DNA of 64,000 nt from Siderastrea radians (GCA_964017195.1 OZ024888.1:11665701-11729700); one strand, 5' to 3'. Counted from the first letter of the stretch, positions 1-11,792 are shown. Numbers and translations: made by a program. The notes: generated by a model from the sequence alone, not told the origin.

Positions 1-1370
1 TTCGTCCCTGGCTCTGAGGCCGACGTGAAGTGAAACGACCCACCATAATGTGCACTGGAGTAGTGCTTCAGGGATATGTCAACCAAAATCGCCACTCTCA
101 AATAACTTAAAACTCTCAAATAAATAACAGCGAATTCCAGAAGAAGAAGAAGAAGAAGAAGAAGAAGAAGAAGAAAAAAAAAACACTCAGAGAGCAAGTC
201 TGGACGTTTACGGGATAATGCCTCTGCTTTTTATCTCCTAAGAATCATTAAACTTCAATTTATCTTAATTTTGTTTAGTTTCACGATTTTTGCGATAAGG
301 AAACAAATGTGTAATTAGCTACACAATAAAATGAAAAAAATGGAATGTACTACGAGCTAAGTTTTCTTCTGAGATCGCTTAAGGTAAGAATGGTGAAATA
401 CTGGTCAGTCAATTTGCAAGATTAAAACGCATGCACGCAAAGAATCGAGGATGGCTGTTACAAACTTACGTGTTACTACTACACCTTCAGATCTTTTGTT
501 TGCTTAAAATAAAATATCTATATATTTTTTCTTTAACGTTTGGTCTTTTTGATGTTAACTAGATTAATACAATTACTGATGGAAAATTATCATTCCAAGA
601 AAATGGTAATCAAAGCTTTTGTTCGTAAAAAGACCATTGCTTGTACTTTGAGCTCTTTCGATCCACCTTATTTTAATACGAAAACGTAATTTTGTTATTA
701 GTATTTATACCCCCTACCGATGGGTAAATTCAATAGTCCTTTCTTCAGTCTTCCCTTGACATTTGACGATAAAACAAAAGGATAAAAAGAAGCTGCTTTC
801 CCAGGCTGCCAAAAGCAATCTTTGTAAGATACAAGAACAATTTCCGCTAAACAAAATATTGCGAAAGTTTAAGATAAGTGCAGGAAAGACAGACAAAGTA
901 ATAAATGACGCCAACCTTTCTTTATGATGAATAAGTTCATTTGGTGATGTGTAAAAAAAACATTATATCGGCACAAAATTAATGATTTTATTATCGTATT
1001 TGCAGTAGTTTTTCGCTGTGCGTACTATTGTCAGATATATATGAACAGCAGGTGAGCTTTCTTGATTTTTAACATCCATTTTGCTGTAGTTTACGATCAG
1101 GCAGTACATGTTCTTTTTATCACAAACTTCACACATGTTGCGACCAAAAATACGTTTCTTTTTATTTGCCAAATGCATCAAAGACGAAACTCTCTTTGCA
1201 TTTTTAATGAGAAAGGATTCTGGCAAAAGTTTAATTTGTTTCTTGCCATTGTAAATAGAATAATGTAACGACATAAGAGGAAGCAACAAATTAATCTTTG
1301 CCAAATGCTTTGCAAACAAATAATGTCATTTCTGGCGACGCCAGGATGGATTTAGCATCAACAGCTGGAT
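1..1370. other. Non-coding stretch upstream of GPCR
   Basis: No convincing coding sequence. It holds a (GAA)n microsatellite at about 139-176 and otherwise AT-rich unique-looking sequence. The small open frames have no splice context or recognisable domain. Confidence 0.6.
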
Positions 1371-1373
1371 TAA

Positions 1374-1381
1374 TATAAAAG
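1374..1381 (+). promoter_or_regulatory. Possible TATA box of the GPCR gene
   Basis: A canonical TATAAAAG lies 160 bp upstream of the chosen ATG at 1541. The spacing allows a 5' UTR of roughly 130 bases. This rests on motif and position only; a first non-coding exon elsewhere is possible. Confidence 0.3.
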
Positions 1382-1540
1382 TGACAGAATTTTGCACTTT
1401 TGTTTACAAACTTGAAGTCAACTTAGGCTACTAGTCAGTGAAGTATATTCTCAGGTACTGAAATTCAATTTTCTGCTTTTCTCAACGGGTGGCTAGGTTT
1501 TCCAGCCGTGTTTAAGCTTTTGTGACTCGTGCTTAATATT

Positions 1541-2563
1541 ATGGCTGCCCTTGAACTCATCGACGACGTTAACGCAAGTGGAACGCATTTTACAAATGAA
1601 ACAACGCAACGGCCTACTCCACAAAAAGGCCTAGGATGCAACTTTGGCCAGGATACTACATCCATACGAGCAGCAAAAGTCGTCGCTTACTGTTTGATAA
1701 TTCTGATTTCGGCTTTGGGAAATTCTATGACGATAGCTGTAGTGTGGCGCAACAAGAACATGCGAAAGGCGTTTAATTTCTTCATTGTGAACCTGGCCGC
1801 CACAGATTTGACAATCACTTTGGTGTATATGCCACGAGTGATTGTCACTTGGCTTCAAGGAAGCGAATGGCTCGTGGATGGAGTGTTTGGCTCAGTCCTG
1901 TGCAAAATGGTTCCATTTCTACACGGTGTCAGTATCTTGGTGTCCACTCTTACTTTACTGACAATGGCTGTGGATAGATTTCTCGTGATTGTCTTCCCCT
2001 TTAGGCAGAAAATCACCGAGAAATCTTCCAGGTTCCTCATCATTTTCATCTGGTTCTTAGCCGTCGCCGTTCGATTCCCTTACTTTTTTTCTTTGAAGAT
2101 TACATTTAAAGATACAAGAGGAGAATTCGTTTGCGACGCTAACATTAAAAGGGCATTCGAAAACACTCAAGCACGAGAAATATACTACACATTCCTATTT
2201 GTCGCGTTCTACGGTCTTCCTTTTATTTTAATCATAGCGTCTTATTCAGTGATAATGGTGACACTTCGTCGGCAAAAGCCACTTCTCGACAGAAACATGG
2301 CAAAAGTGGTTAAAGAAAGTCGTGACAAAGCCAGTAGAAAGGTTTTCTACATGTTGTTGACCATCACAGCTGCCTTTGTTTTCTGTTGGCTGTCGTATTT
2401 TATAGCTCAAATTGTGTATGATCCAGTGCCTTGTAGCTTAAGGTTTTGGCGCCTTTTCCTTGCTCACAGTAACAGCGCACTTAACCCATGTCTGTACGCA
2501 GCTTTTAACGAGAAATTTCGACAAGGGTATAAGCGTTTGATGAGAGCTTTTTGTTGTAGATAA
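1541..2563 (+). CDS. Rhodopsin-family (class A) neuropeptide-type GPCR, intronless
   Basis: A 340-residue seven-transmembrane receptor in one exon, acting at the plasma membrane and probably coupled to G proteins. An upstream in-frame GTG at 1529 is unlikely in a eukaryote, so the ATG at 1541 is taken as the start. Seen: two N-glycosylation sites in the extracellular N-terminus (N11, N19), the TM1 GN pair (N61), TM2 NLAATD with D89, C121 at the start of TM3 pairing with C198 in the second extracellular loop, DRF (145-147) in place of DRY, CWLS (282-285) where most relatives have CWxP, NPCLY (315-319) in TM7, and CC (338-339) as a likely palmitoylation site. The overall pattern resembles peptide receptors of the NPY/galanin/somatostatin kind. 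The ligand cannot be named from sequence. Cnidarian genomes carry many single-exon receptors of this type. Confidence 0.9.
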   Translation: MAALELIDDVNASGTHFTNETTQRPTPQKGLGCNFGQDTTSIRAAKVVAYCLIILISALGNSMTIAVVWRNKNMRKAFNFFIVNLAATDLTITLVYMPRVIVTWLQGSEWLVDGVFGSVLCKMVPFLHGVSILVSTLTLLTMAVDRFLVIVFPFRQKITEKSSRFLIIFIWFLAVAVRFPYFFSLKITFKDTRGEFVCDANIKRAFENTQAREIYYTFLFVAFYGLPFILIIASYSVIMVTLRRQKPLLDRNMAKVVKESRDKASRKVFYMLLTITAAFVFCWLSYFIAQIVYDPVPCSLRFWRLFLAHSNSALNPCLYAAFNEKFRQGYKRLMRAFCCR

Positions 2564-2804
2564 ACAATTTAAAATACTTGACACCACCTAGTATTTTACT
2601 CAGTTTAATTCTTTGTGTTTCGATAAGCCAAAAATTGTATATTTTAGCTTAGCAAACATAATATGTCAGGTTCATGTACTTAAGCGTCCTCGCTAAAATA
2701 CAGGCACTGTTGAACTAAGTGAAAATAACGCAACAAAGCAATAAGCAACAAAGTAAGGGTTCTTGTTGCAAAGTTTTCATAAAATATAGTCCTAATTCTA
2801 ATTT

Positions 2805-2810
2805 AATAAA
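2805..2810 (+). promoter_or_regulatory. Polyadenylation signal of the GPCR gene
   Basis: AATAAA about 240 bases after the stop codon at 2563, in AT-rich sequence on the coding strand. No other hexamer of this kind lies closer to the stop. Confidence 0.45.
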
Positions 2811-2819
2811 ATTAAAAAG

Positions 2820-4661
2820 AATTTTTTTTTTTGCCTAGGCAAAAAGCATATCACAATGATATACAAGCGTCTATGAAACGAACTTTGCTTTTTTAGCTTA
2901 AAGAACAGGAAGTGGCTGAATTAATGATAAGAGATCACCAATGCCCGCACTTGGCAACCCTGTATATAAATGGATTGCCAAATACAGGATTTCCTGCAAT
3001 GCTGATTTGATTTCGTGTTTACTTTTTTTGGGGGATTTTCTTTTTGCATAAATAAAGAATATCCATCGTATCGTATCAGTTATCGTGTCATTGCGCAACC
3101 AATAAAATTATTGCCCTTCTCCTCTGAACAAAGCCTCCCTCCCTCTCCCCCTCCCCCCCCCCCCCCCCACACACACACACACCTCACAACATCAGCATCA
3201 GTAGGGGACGGGTCATCAGACATCGAAGACATCTATATCCGGCCTGAGTGCTTCAATCAATTTTTTTAGAGTGATTAAGAAAAGCTAAATGGAATAACTG
3301 AATATAAGATATACCAGCCAGGAAAGATGGGCTCCATACCTTTGGGGAAATCTGTGAGAAATCTGGCGACTTACACAGGTGTTGAATATTCGATGGTATA
3401 AGGTGATAAAACTGGAAAAAAATAAAACAAAGCTTGCAGTTCAAATATCGATGAGTTTTTATTTTCAAAAACGCGTGAAATGACATTATCACTCTGTACG
3501 AGTGTAATCTAGAAATAACACGTGACGCTTCTCCTTTCTTTGAATTAATGCTTTCGAACGTGTAGGTGAATGTGACGGGGAAAACGTTTTTCTTCTTCTT
3601 CTTTTCTTTTCTTTTCTTTTTTTTTAACAGCTGAAAATGCGATCATATAAGTAATTTCTAATTACTACCAGCGTCCTTTACAAAAAAACTACTGATTGTA
3701 GTAGTATTTTGATGAGTTTGCTCTTCGATCTTTATTCTTCTTCAAGGCTATTTTAGCTGTACGACTTGACCATGTTTCGACCACCATTTCGAAATGCTCC
3801 GCAAAAGGCATCACATTAATAGTAAATTATTTAATTTAAATAGGCTCTGAATGTAAGTAAAACATAGCACAAATCTTATACATGGATCAAAATAGAAACA
3901 ATTTTTTTTTAGTCAATAAGATATAACTAAAGCGTATTCAGATAAAGGTGTATCTTTAATAAGATTTGACGAGTTACGGAGATTCAAATGCTTTCAGCTC
4001 TTCCAAATGTTTGAAGGTTTTGGTTTATTCGATTCCTCCTGTGTATAGTTTATTGTCTTATTAGCAAAAACGAGCGATAACAACTAAAGGAGCCTATGCA
4101 AGTGTTGTAAAATAACAAAAGAAAGGAACACATAAAATTAAGCGTTCGATCGGCATTAAAATGAAAACATATGAATGTTTACCATTCAGATAAGATTTAA
4201 GTGCAATTCAAAATAGCCGCTCCTTTAATTAGTCTTGACAACGTCCGAGAATTATAAGCAAATTGGTATAATATAATTGGGAGCTCCAGAATGTTTCGAT
4301 AATCCCCTTGTGTAAATCGATCGGTCTTAAATGTATTAAGCTAATTTTCAAAAAAAAAAATTAATAAAAAAATACGCAAGACCACGCCGCTTCACTACGT
4401 ATCTTGTGAATTGACAATGAATAATTATAACAAATTATACGCAACACCCCGTGAGATTTCGCTATCTTGCAGGGATGGTATTAAAGATAACAGACATCTG
4501 CTATTTTCTCACGATAGAGCTCCGTTACTAACGGAAATATCCAATTTTTCCTTGAATATTTGCTATATTCAAGGATGCTCGTTCTTAAATAACGGAGCGA
4601 TTTTTGTGATCGCTTCAGAATCTGTCTTACTCAGTTTTAGAACTATAGAAAAAAAAAATAC
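2820..4661. other. Non-coding stretch
   Basis: No gene recognised. It contains a C-tract followed by a short (CA)n run at about 3142-3182, T-rich tracts near 3590-3625, and AT-rich sequence without clear inverted or tandem structure. Confidence 0.55.
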
Positions 4662-4734
4662 AATTATGTGAAGATCATCGCAGTGAAGTTATTTCAACCT
4701 AAGCGGTTGAAAAGAAGAAACCTAAAAAAATTCA

Positions 4735-4807
4735 GGCTTGACCGGGAATCGCACCCATGACCTCGGCGATACCGGTGCAACGCTCTAACCAACTGAGCTA
4801 TCAAGCC
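4735..4807 (-). repeat. tRNA-like head of SINE, copy 1 (degenerate)
   Basis: 73 nt with a perfect seven-pair acceptor stem (GGCTTGA/TCAAGCC), A-box-like AGCTCAGTTGG and an altered B-box (GGGTGCGATTCCC). The anticodon stem is mispaired compared with copy 2, so this is not a working tRNA. Confidence 0.65.
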
Positions 4808-4982
4808 AACTGGGAGCTGGTCAATTGAGAGTTCGTATTTATCCCGTAGATGGTGAATAAATGAACATTAATATATGAAATCGTATATTTGAATTGCGGA
4901 TAAAGATAGAATTATGTGAAGATCATCGCAGTGAAGTTATTTCAACCTAAGCGGTTGAAAAGAAGAAACCTGAAAAAATTCA

Positions 4983-5055
4983 GGCTTGACCGGGAATCGA
5001 ACCCATGACCTCTGCGATACCGGCGCAGCGCTCTAACCAACTGAGCTATCAAGCC
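4983..5055 (-). repeat. tRNA-Thr(GGT)-like head of SINE, copy 2
   Basis: 73 nt that fold as a near-complete cloverleaf. The acceptor stem GGCTTGA/TCAAGCC is perfect and the anticodon stem CTGCG/CGCAG is paired. The seven-base loop CCGGTAT gives anticodon GGT, and the B-box is GGGTTCGATTCCC. Position 33 is C rather than the near-universal T, and one or two T-stem pairs are imperfect. With its position in a repeated unit this argues for a SINE head rather than a cellular tRNA gene. The A and B boxes could still bind RNA polymerase III factors. Confidence 0.6.
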
Positions 5056-5819
5056 AACTGGGACCTGGTCAATTGAGAGCTCGTATTTATCCCGAAGATG
5101 GTGAATAAATGAACATTAATATATGAAATCAAACATTTGAACTGCCGATAAAGATAGAATTATGTGAACATCATCGCAGTGACGTTATTTCAACCTAAGC
5201 GGTTGAAAAGAAGAAACCTGAAAAAATCTGCGATGATCTTCACATAATTCTAGGTTGAAGGCAATCAGGATGAACGCACAAGCCATGTGACCAAATGAAA
5301 GGCCACAAAACGAACGAACAAAAGCAGTGAATGAACGAACGAACAAGATAACCCATGAACGACCGAACAAACCCGACAATCGAACGAGCGAAATGCCAGC
5401 TAAACAAACGGAAAATGGACTAATAGCACGAACAAACGCCCGCAAACCCAGCAACTCAACAAATGGCGGAATACACCTATCTCTTTTCAAAATAAACAAA
5501 AGATTAAAGATTAAAGCAAAAAAATCAATTGACCAGTGACGACGCTGTCCTTTGAACTGCGCAAAATATTGGAGCAGAAAACTCAAACAACCTTCAACAA
5601 GGTACAGCAAACATTTAATTTGTAGTTCACTGTGTAGAGTGATAACTGTCAGCTCTGGCACGTAGGGCCAGCTGTGGTACCACAGCTTAAAACGTGTGGT
5701 CAAAGAGTTTACCCTAAAGCGGAAAATTTGGAATTTTTCTCCGTTGTTTACGTATAATTTTTCCTTCGATCCGCGGGTTGTCCAATACACCCGCACCGTA
5801 ACGGACCGTGAGACTATGG

Positions 5820-6500
5820 TTTCGGTCCGTACAGTTCCAACGGACCGTGAACTTTAGAGACGCTCCGTATAGAAGAGTTCACGGTCCGTAAATTGCATCT
5901 CATTAGTGGGACTTGGAATATTTCATTCTTGTTGTGAGAGGGAGATATCTTTCTTACGGACCGTTCAGTTCGTACGGACCGTGAACGTCAGATACGGTCC
6001 GTAGAGAAGAGTTCACGGTCCGTAAATTGCATCTCATTAGTGGGACTTGGAATATTTCATTCTTGTTGTGAGAGGGAGATATCTTTCTTACGGACCGTTC
6101 AGTTCGTACGGACCGTGAACTTCAGATACGGTGCGTATAGAAGGTTTCACGGTCTGTAAATTGTATCTCATTAGTGGGACTTAAAATATTTCATTCTCGT
6201 TGTGAGAGGGAGATGTCTTTCTTACGGACCGTACAGTTCATACGGACCGTGAACGTCAGAAACGTTCCGTATAGAAGATTTCGCGGTCCGTGAATTGTAA
6301 CTCATAAGTGGGTATTAGAATATGTCACACTTGTTATCAGAGGGAGATATCTTTTTGACGGACCGTACAGTTGGTACGGACCGTGAACTTCAGATACGGT
6401 CCGTATAGAAGAGTTCACGGTCCGTAAATTGCATTTCATTAGTGGGACTTGAATATTTCACTCTTGTTATCAGAGGGAGATAGATCGGCTTGACGATCTC
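5820..6500. repeat. 134-bp tandem repeat carrying ACGGWCCGT palindromes
   Basis: Five copies, with matching landmarks (ACGGTCCGTAAATTGC and variants) at about 5881, 6015, 6149, 6283 and 6417, a constant 134-bp step. Each unit carries two or three exact or near copies of the 9-bp palindrome ACGGWCCGT, on either side of a GTTGTGAGAGGGAGAT block. Copies 3 and 4 are the most diverged. Confidence 0.85.
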
Positions 6501-7284
6501 TACATTTCGAACGGACTGTTCCAAGCATTCTCCTGGTTTTTTTTTTTTTCGCTCTTTTGCTCGCACTCCACTATCTGAACGCTTGGAACAGGCAAACCGT
6601 GAACCGCACACACGATCGGTAATTTGCCTCTCGTTAGTGGATTCTGTATATTTTACTTACACTTAATGGTTTGCATTGAAATGTTTTGTTTGCAGGGTTC
6701 GAACGAAGGCAGACTGCGCATGAAAGCAACATTCATCTATGAATTGTCGCGTGCAGCAGTATTATTCTATTTTTATAAAGAGCGCAACCGATAGTCTCCT
6801 AAGCAGCCGGTTTTATTGTCACCGCATAACGCTCCTGTCGATATAAAAACGGCTGAGTAGATAAAGAATACTGAGTCTAAGAACGGGATAACTTATGCGG
6901 TACTATTTTTGATGAATGAGTTTTGGAAGTGAGGTGATCAAAGTGGTCCAAACCGTAATAAAACCACGCGGCTACAGATGTATGTTTTAAAAGTAATCAC
7001 TGCATTAGAGGTGCGAGTTTTTGAGGCACAATGGTAACGACGCATTGGGTGATATAAATTAATTGGTAGGAGGTGCGAGTCTTTTAAGAACAAAGAGTTC
7101 AAAGAACAGACTACAAACCTATGGGAATAAAAAGGCGGTATTCGTTGATGAAACCCAAATTCGTATTAGCAGTTTACACGCGCTAGAGTAAAAAGAAAAG
7201 GATATTTGAAACAAATGACACTATTTATAGCCTTCTAGAAAATGACGAGGATTAAAAACACCCGGAAATATGTAAAAAGTACTC

Positions 7285-7470
7285 ACGGACCGTCAACTGC
7301 AGTTGGCCCTGGTGTAATAATGAGATGCATGCTCTGTATTCGGACCTTAAGCAAGAACGACGGTCCGTGCGAAACGTACGGACCGTCAACCGCAAATAAC
7401 GGTCCGTAAGCAAGGATGACGGTCCGTGCGAAACTTACGGACCGTCAACTGCAAATAACGGTCCGTATCA
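7285..7470. repeat. Second ACGGWCCGT palindrome cluster
   Basis: Seven exact ACGGWCCGT sites within about 190 bp, arranged as alternating ACGGACCGTCAAC and GACGGTCCGTGCG blocks with a short tandem unit (GCAAATAACGGTCCGTA). The spacer sequence differs from the 134-bp array, so only the palindrome is conserved between clusters. Confidence 0.8.
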
Positions 7471-8098
7471 GTGCGGCAGTATTGGACATGAGTGGAGGAA
7501 GGAAGGGAAGAGCGCGCGTTTCACAATTTCGTTGCGTTTTTATAACTCTCTACCAGGTCTGTTCACTGTGCCTCTGACGAGAATGACAGACCTTCTGAGC
7601 AGACTTAAAACAGTTTTTTCGTTATCATTCTATGCGGTATCTAACGTAAGTTTTGGTGAGCTCACTAAAATAGTTGTAAAAAGTTAATACACATTTAATC
7701 TTTCATTTTCCGTTTTTTTTTTTCTCAATGACATTATCAAATCAATCTCTACTATTTTTATTTTAAGCCGCTCAAAAATACTTTTCTATATTGTGAACCA
7801 AACTGGCACTGCTTTTGTTTATTTTGAAAAGAGATAGGTGTATTCAGCCATTTGTTGAGTTGGCGGCGTTTGTTCGTGCTATTCGTCCATTTTCCGTTTG
7901 TTTAGCTGGCATTTCGCTCGTTTGATTGGCGGATTTGTTCGTTCGTTCATGGGTTATCTTGTTCGTTCGTTCATTCACTGCTTTCGTTCGTTCGTTTTGT
8001 GGCCTTTCATTCGGTCACATGGCTTGTGCGTTCATGCATTGCCTTCAACCTTGAGCTTCCCTTCATGTGACTGTTTACTTGTTAACTCATAAATGATA

Positions 8099-8296
8099 AA
8101 CCCGATCATAAAGTCCAAAATATATTAAAACCAAGAAGAGATTAGCATCTCTTATTTAATATCAGAGATAGCATGCTACATATTTCAAGAAACAAAAAAA
8201 CCCGATCATAAAGTCCGAAATAAAATAAAACCAAGAAGAGATTAGCATCTCTTGGGTTTTAATATCAGGGATAGCATACTACATATTTCAAGAACA
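8099..8296. repeat. Pair of about 100-bp repeats with a hairpin
   Basis: Two successive units start CCCGATCATAAAGTCC (8101 and 8201). Each contains the small hairpin AAGAGATTAGCATCTCTT. The same pair follows copy 2 at about 26273 and 26377, so it belongs to the element. Confidence 0.7.
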
Positions 8297-10249
8297 AAAA
8301 GCTAGACTATCCCATAATTGCCCGGACATCAGTCCCATTATATGGCGGACCACGTCTGACCTAAGATTTTTATTCCACCGTGGGCCAAGTTGTGTCAGAT
8401 CCCTGCTAACGAATAGGCGTTACAACATACGTTGGTAAATCTGTAGAACGACATTGAACCAAGGCCACAGAAAACTGGCAATGTAGTATCCTTATTGGTA
8501 TCGCATTGTGTTGTCTTTATTGGTATTGCATTGCGGTATCCTTATTGATTTCGCATTGCATGACAGGACGGAGAAAGCGCAAACTGTAAGTACCTCCTAT
8601 TGTCCCATACAAATTCTTAGAAAACGTTTCTAAGAATTTGTGAGGGGTTTTTCAAGCGTATCTAATGGGCTTACCACAAGGCGTCCTAATCTGCTGCTTC
8701 ATGATTGAAATGTCACTCTATCAAATGTAAACCAGAACAGCGGAGACGTAAGGACCGACTTATACATGTCATTAAGTCATAATAAAACGTGACTTGATTT
8801 TCCCATAGAGGAGTGTTACGCATCATTCACAAGTCATTACCAGACAATTTTGGTCAATCAAAAGGAAACCCGAACCAAAAACTCATTTGTAAAACAATTT
8901 AACTGCGGCAAGGTGAGACTACTCAAGGTGTTAGCAATCGAAAAATTAAAAAAAAAATTTAAAATTAAAATTTAAAAAAACGCGGCGAAAAGCAAAATAA
9001 TAACGCTTGTTCTGTTGGTTGGATGCGACTAGTATTTGACTGTTGCATTTGAGAAGAAAACTCCACGATGGACTTTCGCCAAGAATAAACTTTCCCCTAG
9101 GAGCGCGACCAGGAGGACTTTTAACTTTTGTACATTATTATTTGTCACCGGATGCCAGTAACGAAAAGGATCAGTGAAGTGTTTTCTTGCAGTTTCTGGT
9201 TTCATTTTCTTGAGAAACGATGCGATGTCACAAGTGGTTGTTTAACGCTGATTTCAGTGGTTTTTTTCCTTCCAATACCGTCAATGCACACGTTTCCGAA
9301 GACTAAAAGCCATGTGATTAGATTGACGTTATCCTGGAAGTCTGGGAATCGACATTTTGTTTTCGTTTGGTATCAAACAATGGGATAAATTCAAGCTAGA
9401 TTGCAGTGAACAAGATTAGAAAAATCTTCCCTGATGTCCTTTACAAAAGTCTCGCGTAGTGGACTATGGTAAGTTGAATCTGTATGTAAGCCGTGCAAAA
9501 TCATTACCGGTATAATTGCAGCTGCTAGCTCAGTAGTCTTGTCGGCATTGAAAAATATTAGAGGGCTACAAGAACTGAACAAAGCCACGTGTCCGGTATA
9601 TGAGAGGCGACCCCACGCGTTCGATCTGCGATTCACTGAATTCAACAGCGTTGTTATTATCTCAGATATGCCTTGGTTGCATTTAAGATTTCGTCGCCTC
9701 ATTACAACTATAAATCATTGCTTATAACAAACGCGAAGTTGCAGGAATTACATGCCAGATTTTTCCCGCCAATATTTTGGATCGGCTTCGATCAGTGCTC
9801 AATGAAAGCACTGTAATTTTTTGGCGGGATTTGTGTGGTTCGAACAAACGCAAAACAGCATTGTATGACAAGTTGGATACCAAATTCATTTATTAAAATT
9901 AATTTCAGCTAATCCACATTAATTTGTTTACAAGGTCTGGTTGCAGTAAGATGCTAAGTAAAGAATCAGAGGAAATCTGTAATGTTCGAAATCGGCGTTG
10001 CTTTTTCGGTCTATTAAACAAGACAGACGATAGAAGAGGCACCTCTTTTGTTAGAACGACTGTCCACTAAGTTGACAGTACTTTTGCCACTTACTAACTT
10101 GATTCATGGAAAGATATTTGAAATTTCAGTTATTGCGATGTTCATTTTGCCAGTCCATAACTTAGTTAATACAGGCCAATCCCTCTGAGTCTTCTCAGCT
10201 CTCCCAGCAGTAATGTTTGAGTAAAAATATGGAAGAGCTGAAACCCAGT
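8297..10249. other. Non-coding stretch with small repeats
   Basis: No gene recognised. It holds three imperfect copies of a roughly 33-bp unit (GTATCCTTATTGGTATCGCA type) at 8478-8562, a hairpin at 8610-8640, and A-rich sequence near 8945-9000. Confidence 0.5.
8610..8640. repeat. Perfect 14-bp hairpin
   Basis: CAAATTCTTAGAAA and its exact reverse complement are separated by three bases (ACG). A hairpin core of a small inverted-repeat element is the simplest reading; no transcript context is visible. Confidence 0.7.
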
Positions 10250-11090
10250 TGAAGAATATCTGTTTCTTTGTGACGGTAGCAACCATCCCTGCTCTTAAGA
10301 TGACTCATCTTTCACTAGCAGGGCTGCCAAGATGTCACATCTTTTGCCAGTTTGTGTTGCTGTTGTCACAAGAAATAAATAGCAGTTGATAAAAACCAAA
10401 AAAAGCAACAACAACAACAAACAAACATATGACAATAATGACCCGGCCGTGAAAAAGAAATGAAAGCTATGGTTACAAAGTCTTTGTGCTCAGATAATTT
10501 CTTGAAAGAATTTGTCAGCCTACCCGGCCTTAGTAACTGGAGTTAAGGACGAGAGCGGCCTGCATAACTAAAACTCGAACTGGCAAAATGAACAAAGAAA
10601 TATTTAAAAAGTTCAAAGCAGCGACCTTAAGTCGGAAAGCAGCTTCTAGCGAAATACATGATCAACCCGAGCCATAGTCTTCTCACTTCTCGTAGCAATG
10701 AAGTTTGAGAAAAGAAAAGAAAAGAAAAAACGAAAGAAAGAGTTGAAACCCTGGTTGAAACTCAATCAGCGGAAGAATATTTGTTTCTTTGTGACGGTGG
10801 CAACCATTCCTGCTCTTAAGATGACACATCTTTTATTAGCGGGGCTGCCAAGATGACACATCTTTTGCCAGCTTGTGTTTGCTGCTGTCACGAGAAATTA
10901 AAAAAAAGGAAAAAAAAGTGTTGAATCCCTGGTTGAAACTCAATCCCCGCAAGAATATTTATTTCTTTGTGACGGTGGCAACCATTCTTGCTCTTAAGAT
11001 GACACATCTTTTATTAGCGGGGCTGCCAAGATGACACATCTTTTGCCAGCTTTTGTTTGCTACTGTCACGAGAAATAAATGTCGCTACAC
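10250..11090. repeat. Three copies of a repeat around TTTCTTTGTGACGGTGGCAACC
   Basis: A block of about 130 bp recurs at 10251-10380, 10774-10898 and 10951-11080; the last two are 177 bp apart. Inside each block AAGATGACACATCTTTT appears twice, itself nearly palindromic. A flanking stretch ending in GACCCGGCCG is also duplicated (about 10440 and 11158), so a larger unit was copied as well. Confidence 0.7.
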
Positions 11091-11792
11091 CAAGGGCAGT
11101 TGGTAAAAACAAAACAAAAAACACACACACAAGAAAAACAGAACAACAACAAATATGACCCGGCCGAGAAGAGAGCGAGAAGGCTATGGCTCAGGGGCAC
11201 CCAACGGTTCATTTCGGAAAATATCTGTTCGGAAGGCCTAAAATCGCCTGAGATATTCGGACTTAATTGCAGTGAAAGCTAGAGAATTCTTTAGCGAAAC
11301 ATCACGTCGGAATTTCGTAACAAGAGAACTTATTAGTTTCTATTGTTTTCGGAGGGAGAAATATGTCGTTTAGAGTGCAAAATAAGGTCAGCTAATATTT
11401 TCGGAGAGCCATTGGCAGCTCGGAAGTTCGGCGGATAGGGTTGTTTCCGAAAATTCTCTGCGGCCTAAATTTTGCGCTAAAAAATCCGAACAGATCAGTC
11501 TGTATTAGCTTGGACAAATATGCCTTTAAAAAGCTCTGAAACAATCTAGTGAAGCAGAAAATGATATTTCAAGGACTTTGCTGAAATGGTCTCGTTAGGT
11601 GCTCCTGATGGCTGAAAACAATGACAACCAATTTGTTTCGCCTTTGAACGTTTTTTCCACGCTTAGCACTGGTCACACGTATTTGCTACGAGCTCTCATT
11701 GGTTCATTTAATTATCTGCATCCTGTAATTGGTTTGGTTTTAGTTTATGATACCTGATTGTTTTGAACTTTGTCCTGCCTTAACGTCATAGC
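11091..11792. other. Non-coding stretch
   Basis: No gene recognised. Apart from the tail of the preceding repeat it looks unique, with no clear inverted or tandem structure. Confidence 0.5.

Larger units (their letters stand above)
4662..5240 (-). repeat. Tandem array of a 248-bp unit carrying a tRNA-like sequence
   Basis: The start of the unit (AATTATGTGAAGATCATCGC) recurs at 4662, 4910 and 5158, giving an exact 248-bp period twice. Units 1 and 2 each hold a 73-nt tRNA-like segment on the minus strand followed by a CTGAATTTTTTCAG hairpin and a tail. Unit 3 is cut at about 5240, where the foldback element begins. A stray copy of the tRNA end and tail lies at 26.7 kb, so the unit is dispersed and looks like a tRNA-derived SINE that was also amplified in tandem. 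Confidence 0.75.
5252..8296. mobile_element. Foldback element with about 240-bp inverted arms and palindrome clusters (copy 1)
   Basis: The left arm (5252-5503) is the reverse complement of the right arm (7812-8051); both include a run of CGTTCGTT-type repeats. Between them lie unique-looking sequence (5527-5745), a 134-bp tandem array (5820-6500), a second palindrome cluster (7285-7470), and a segment (7540-7810) shared with copy 2. After the right arm come two copies of a roughly 100-bp unit starting CCCGATCATAAAGTCC, also present in copy 2. No transposase frame is visible, so it is presumably non-autonomous. The left end interrupts the SINE array. The 203-residue open frame across the left arm is a by-product of the repeat. 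Confidence 0.7.

Noticed and set aside
4735..5055. Two functional tRNA genes
   Set aside because: They sit in a tandem repeat unit with a SINE-like tail, copy 1 has a broken anticodon stem and B-box, and copy 2 has C at position 33.
5185..5796. 203-residue open frame on the minus strand
   Set aside because: It lies across the SINE tail and the left inverted arm of the foldback element; related frames appear in the other arm and in copy 2. No domain, and the composition follows the CGTTCGTT repeats.
5820..6500. CRISPR array
   Set aside because: The repeated unit is 134 bp with no unique spacers of regular length, no cas genes are present, and the genome is eukaryotic.
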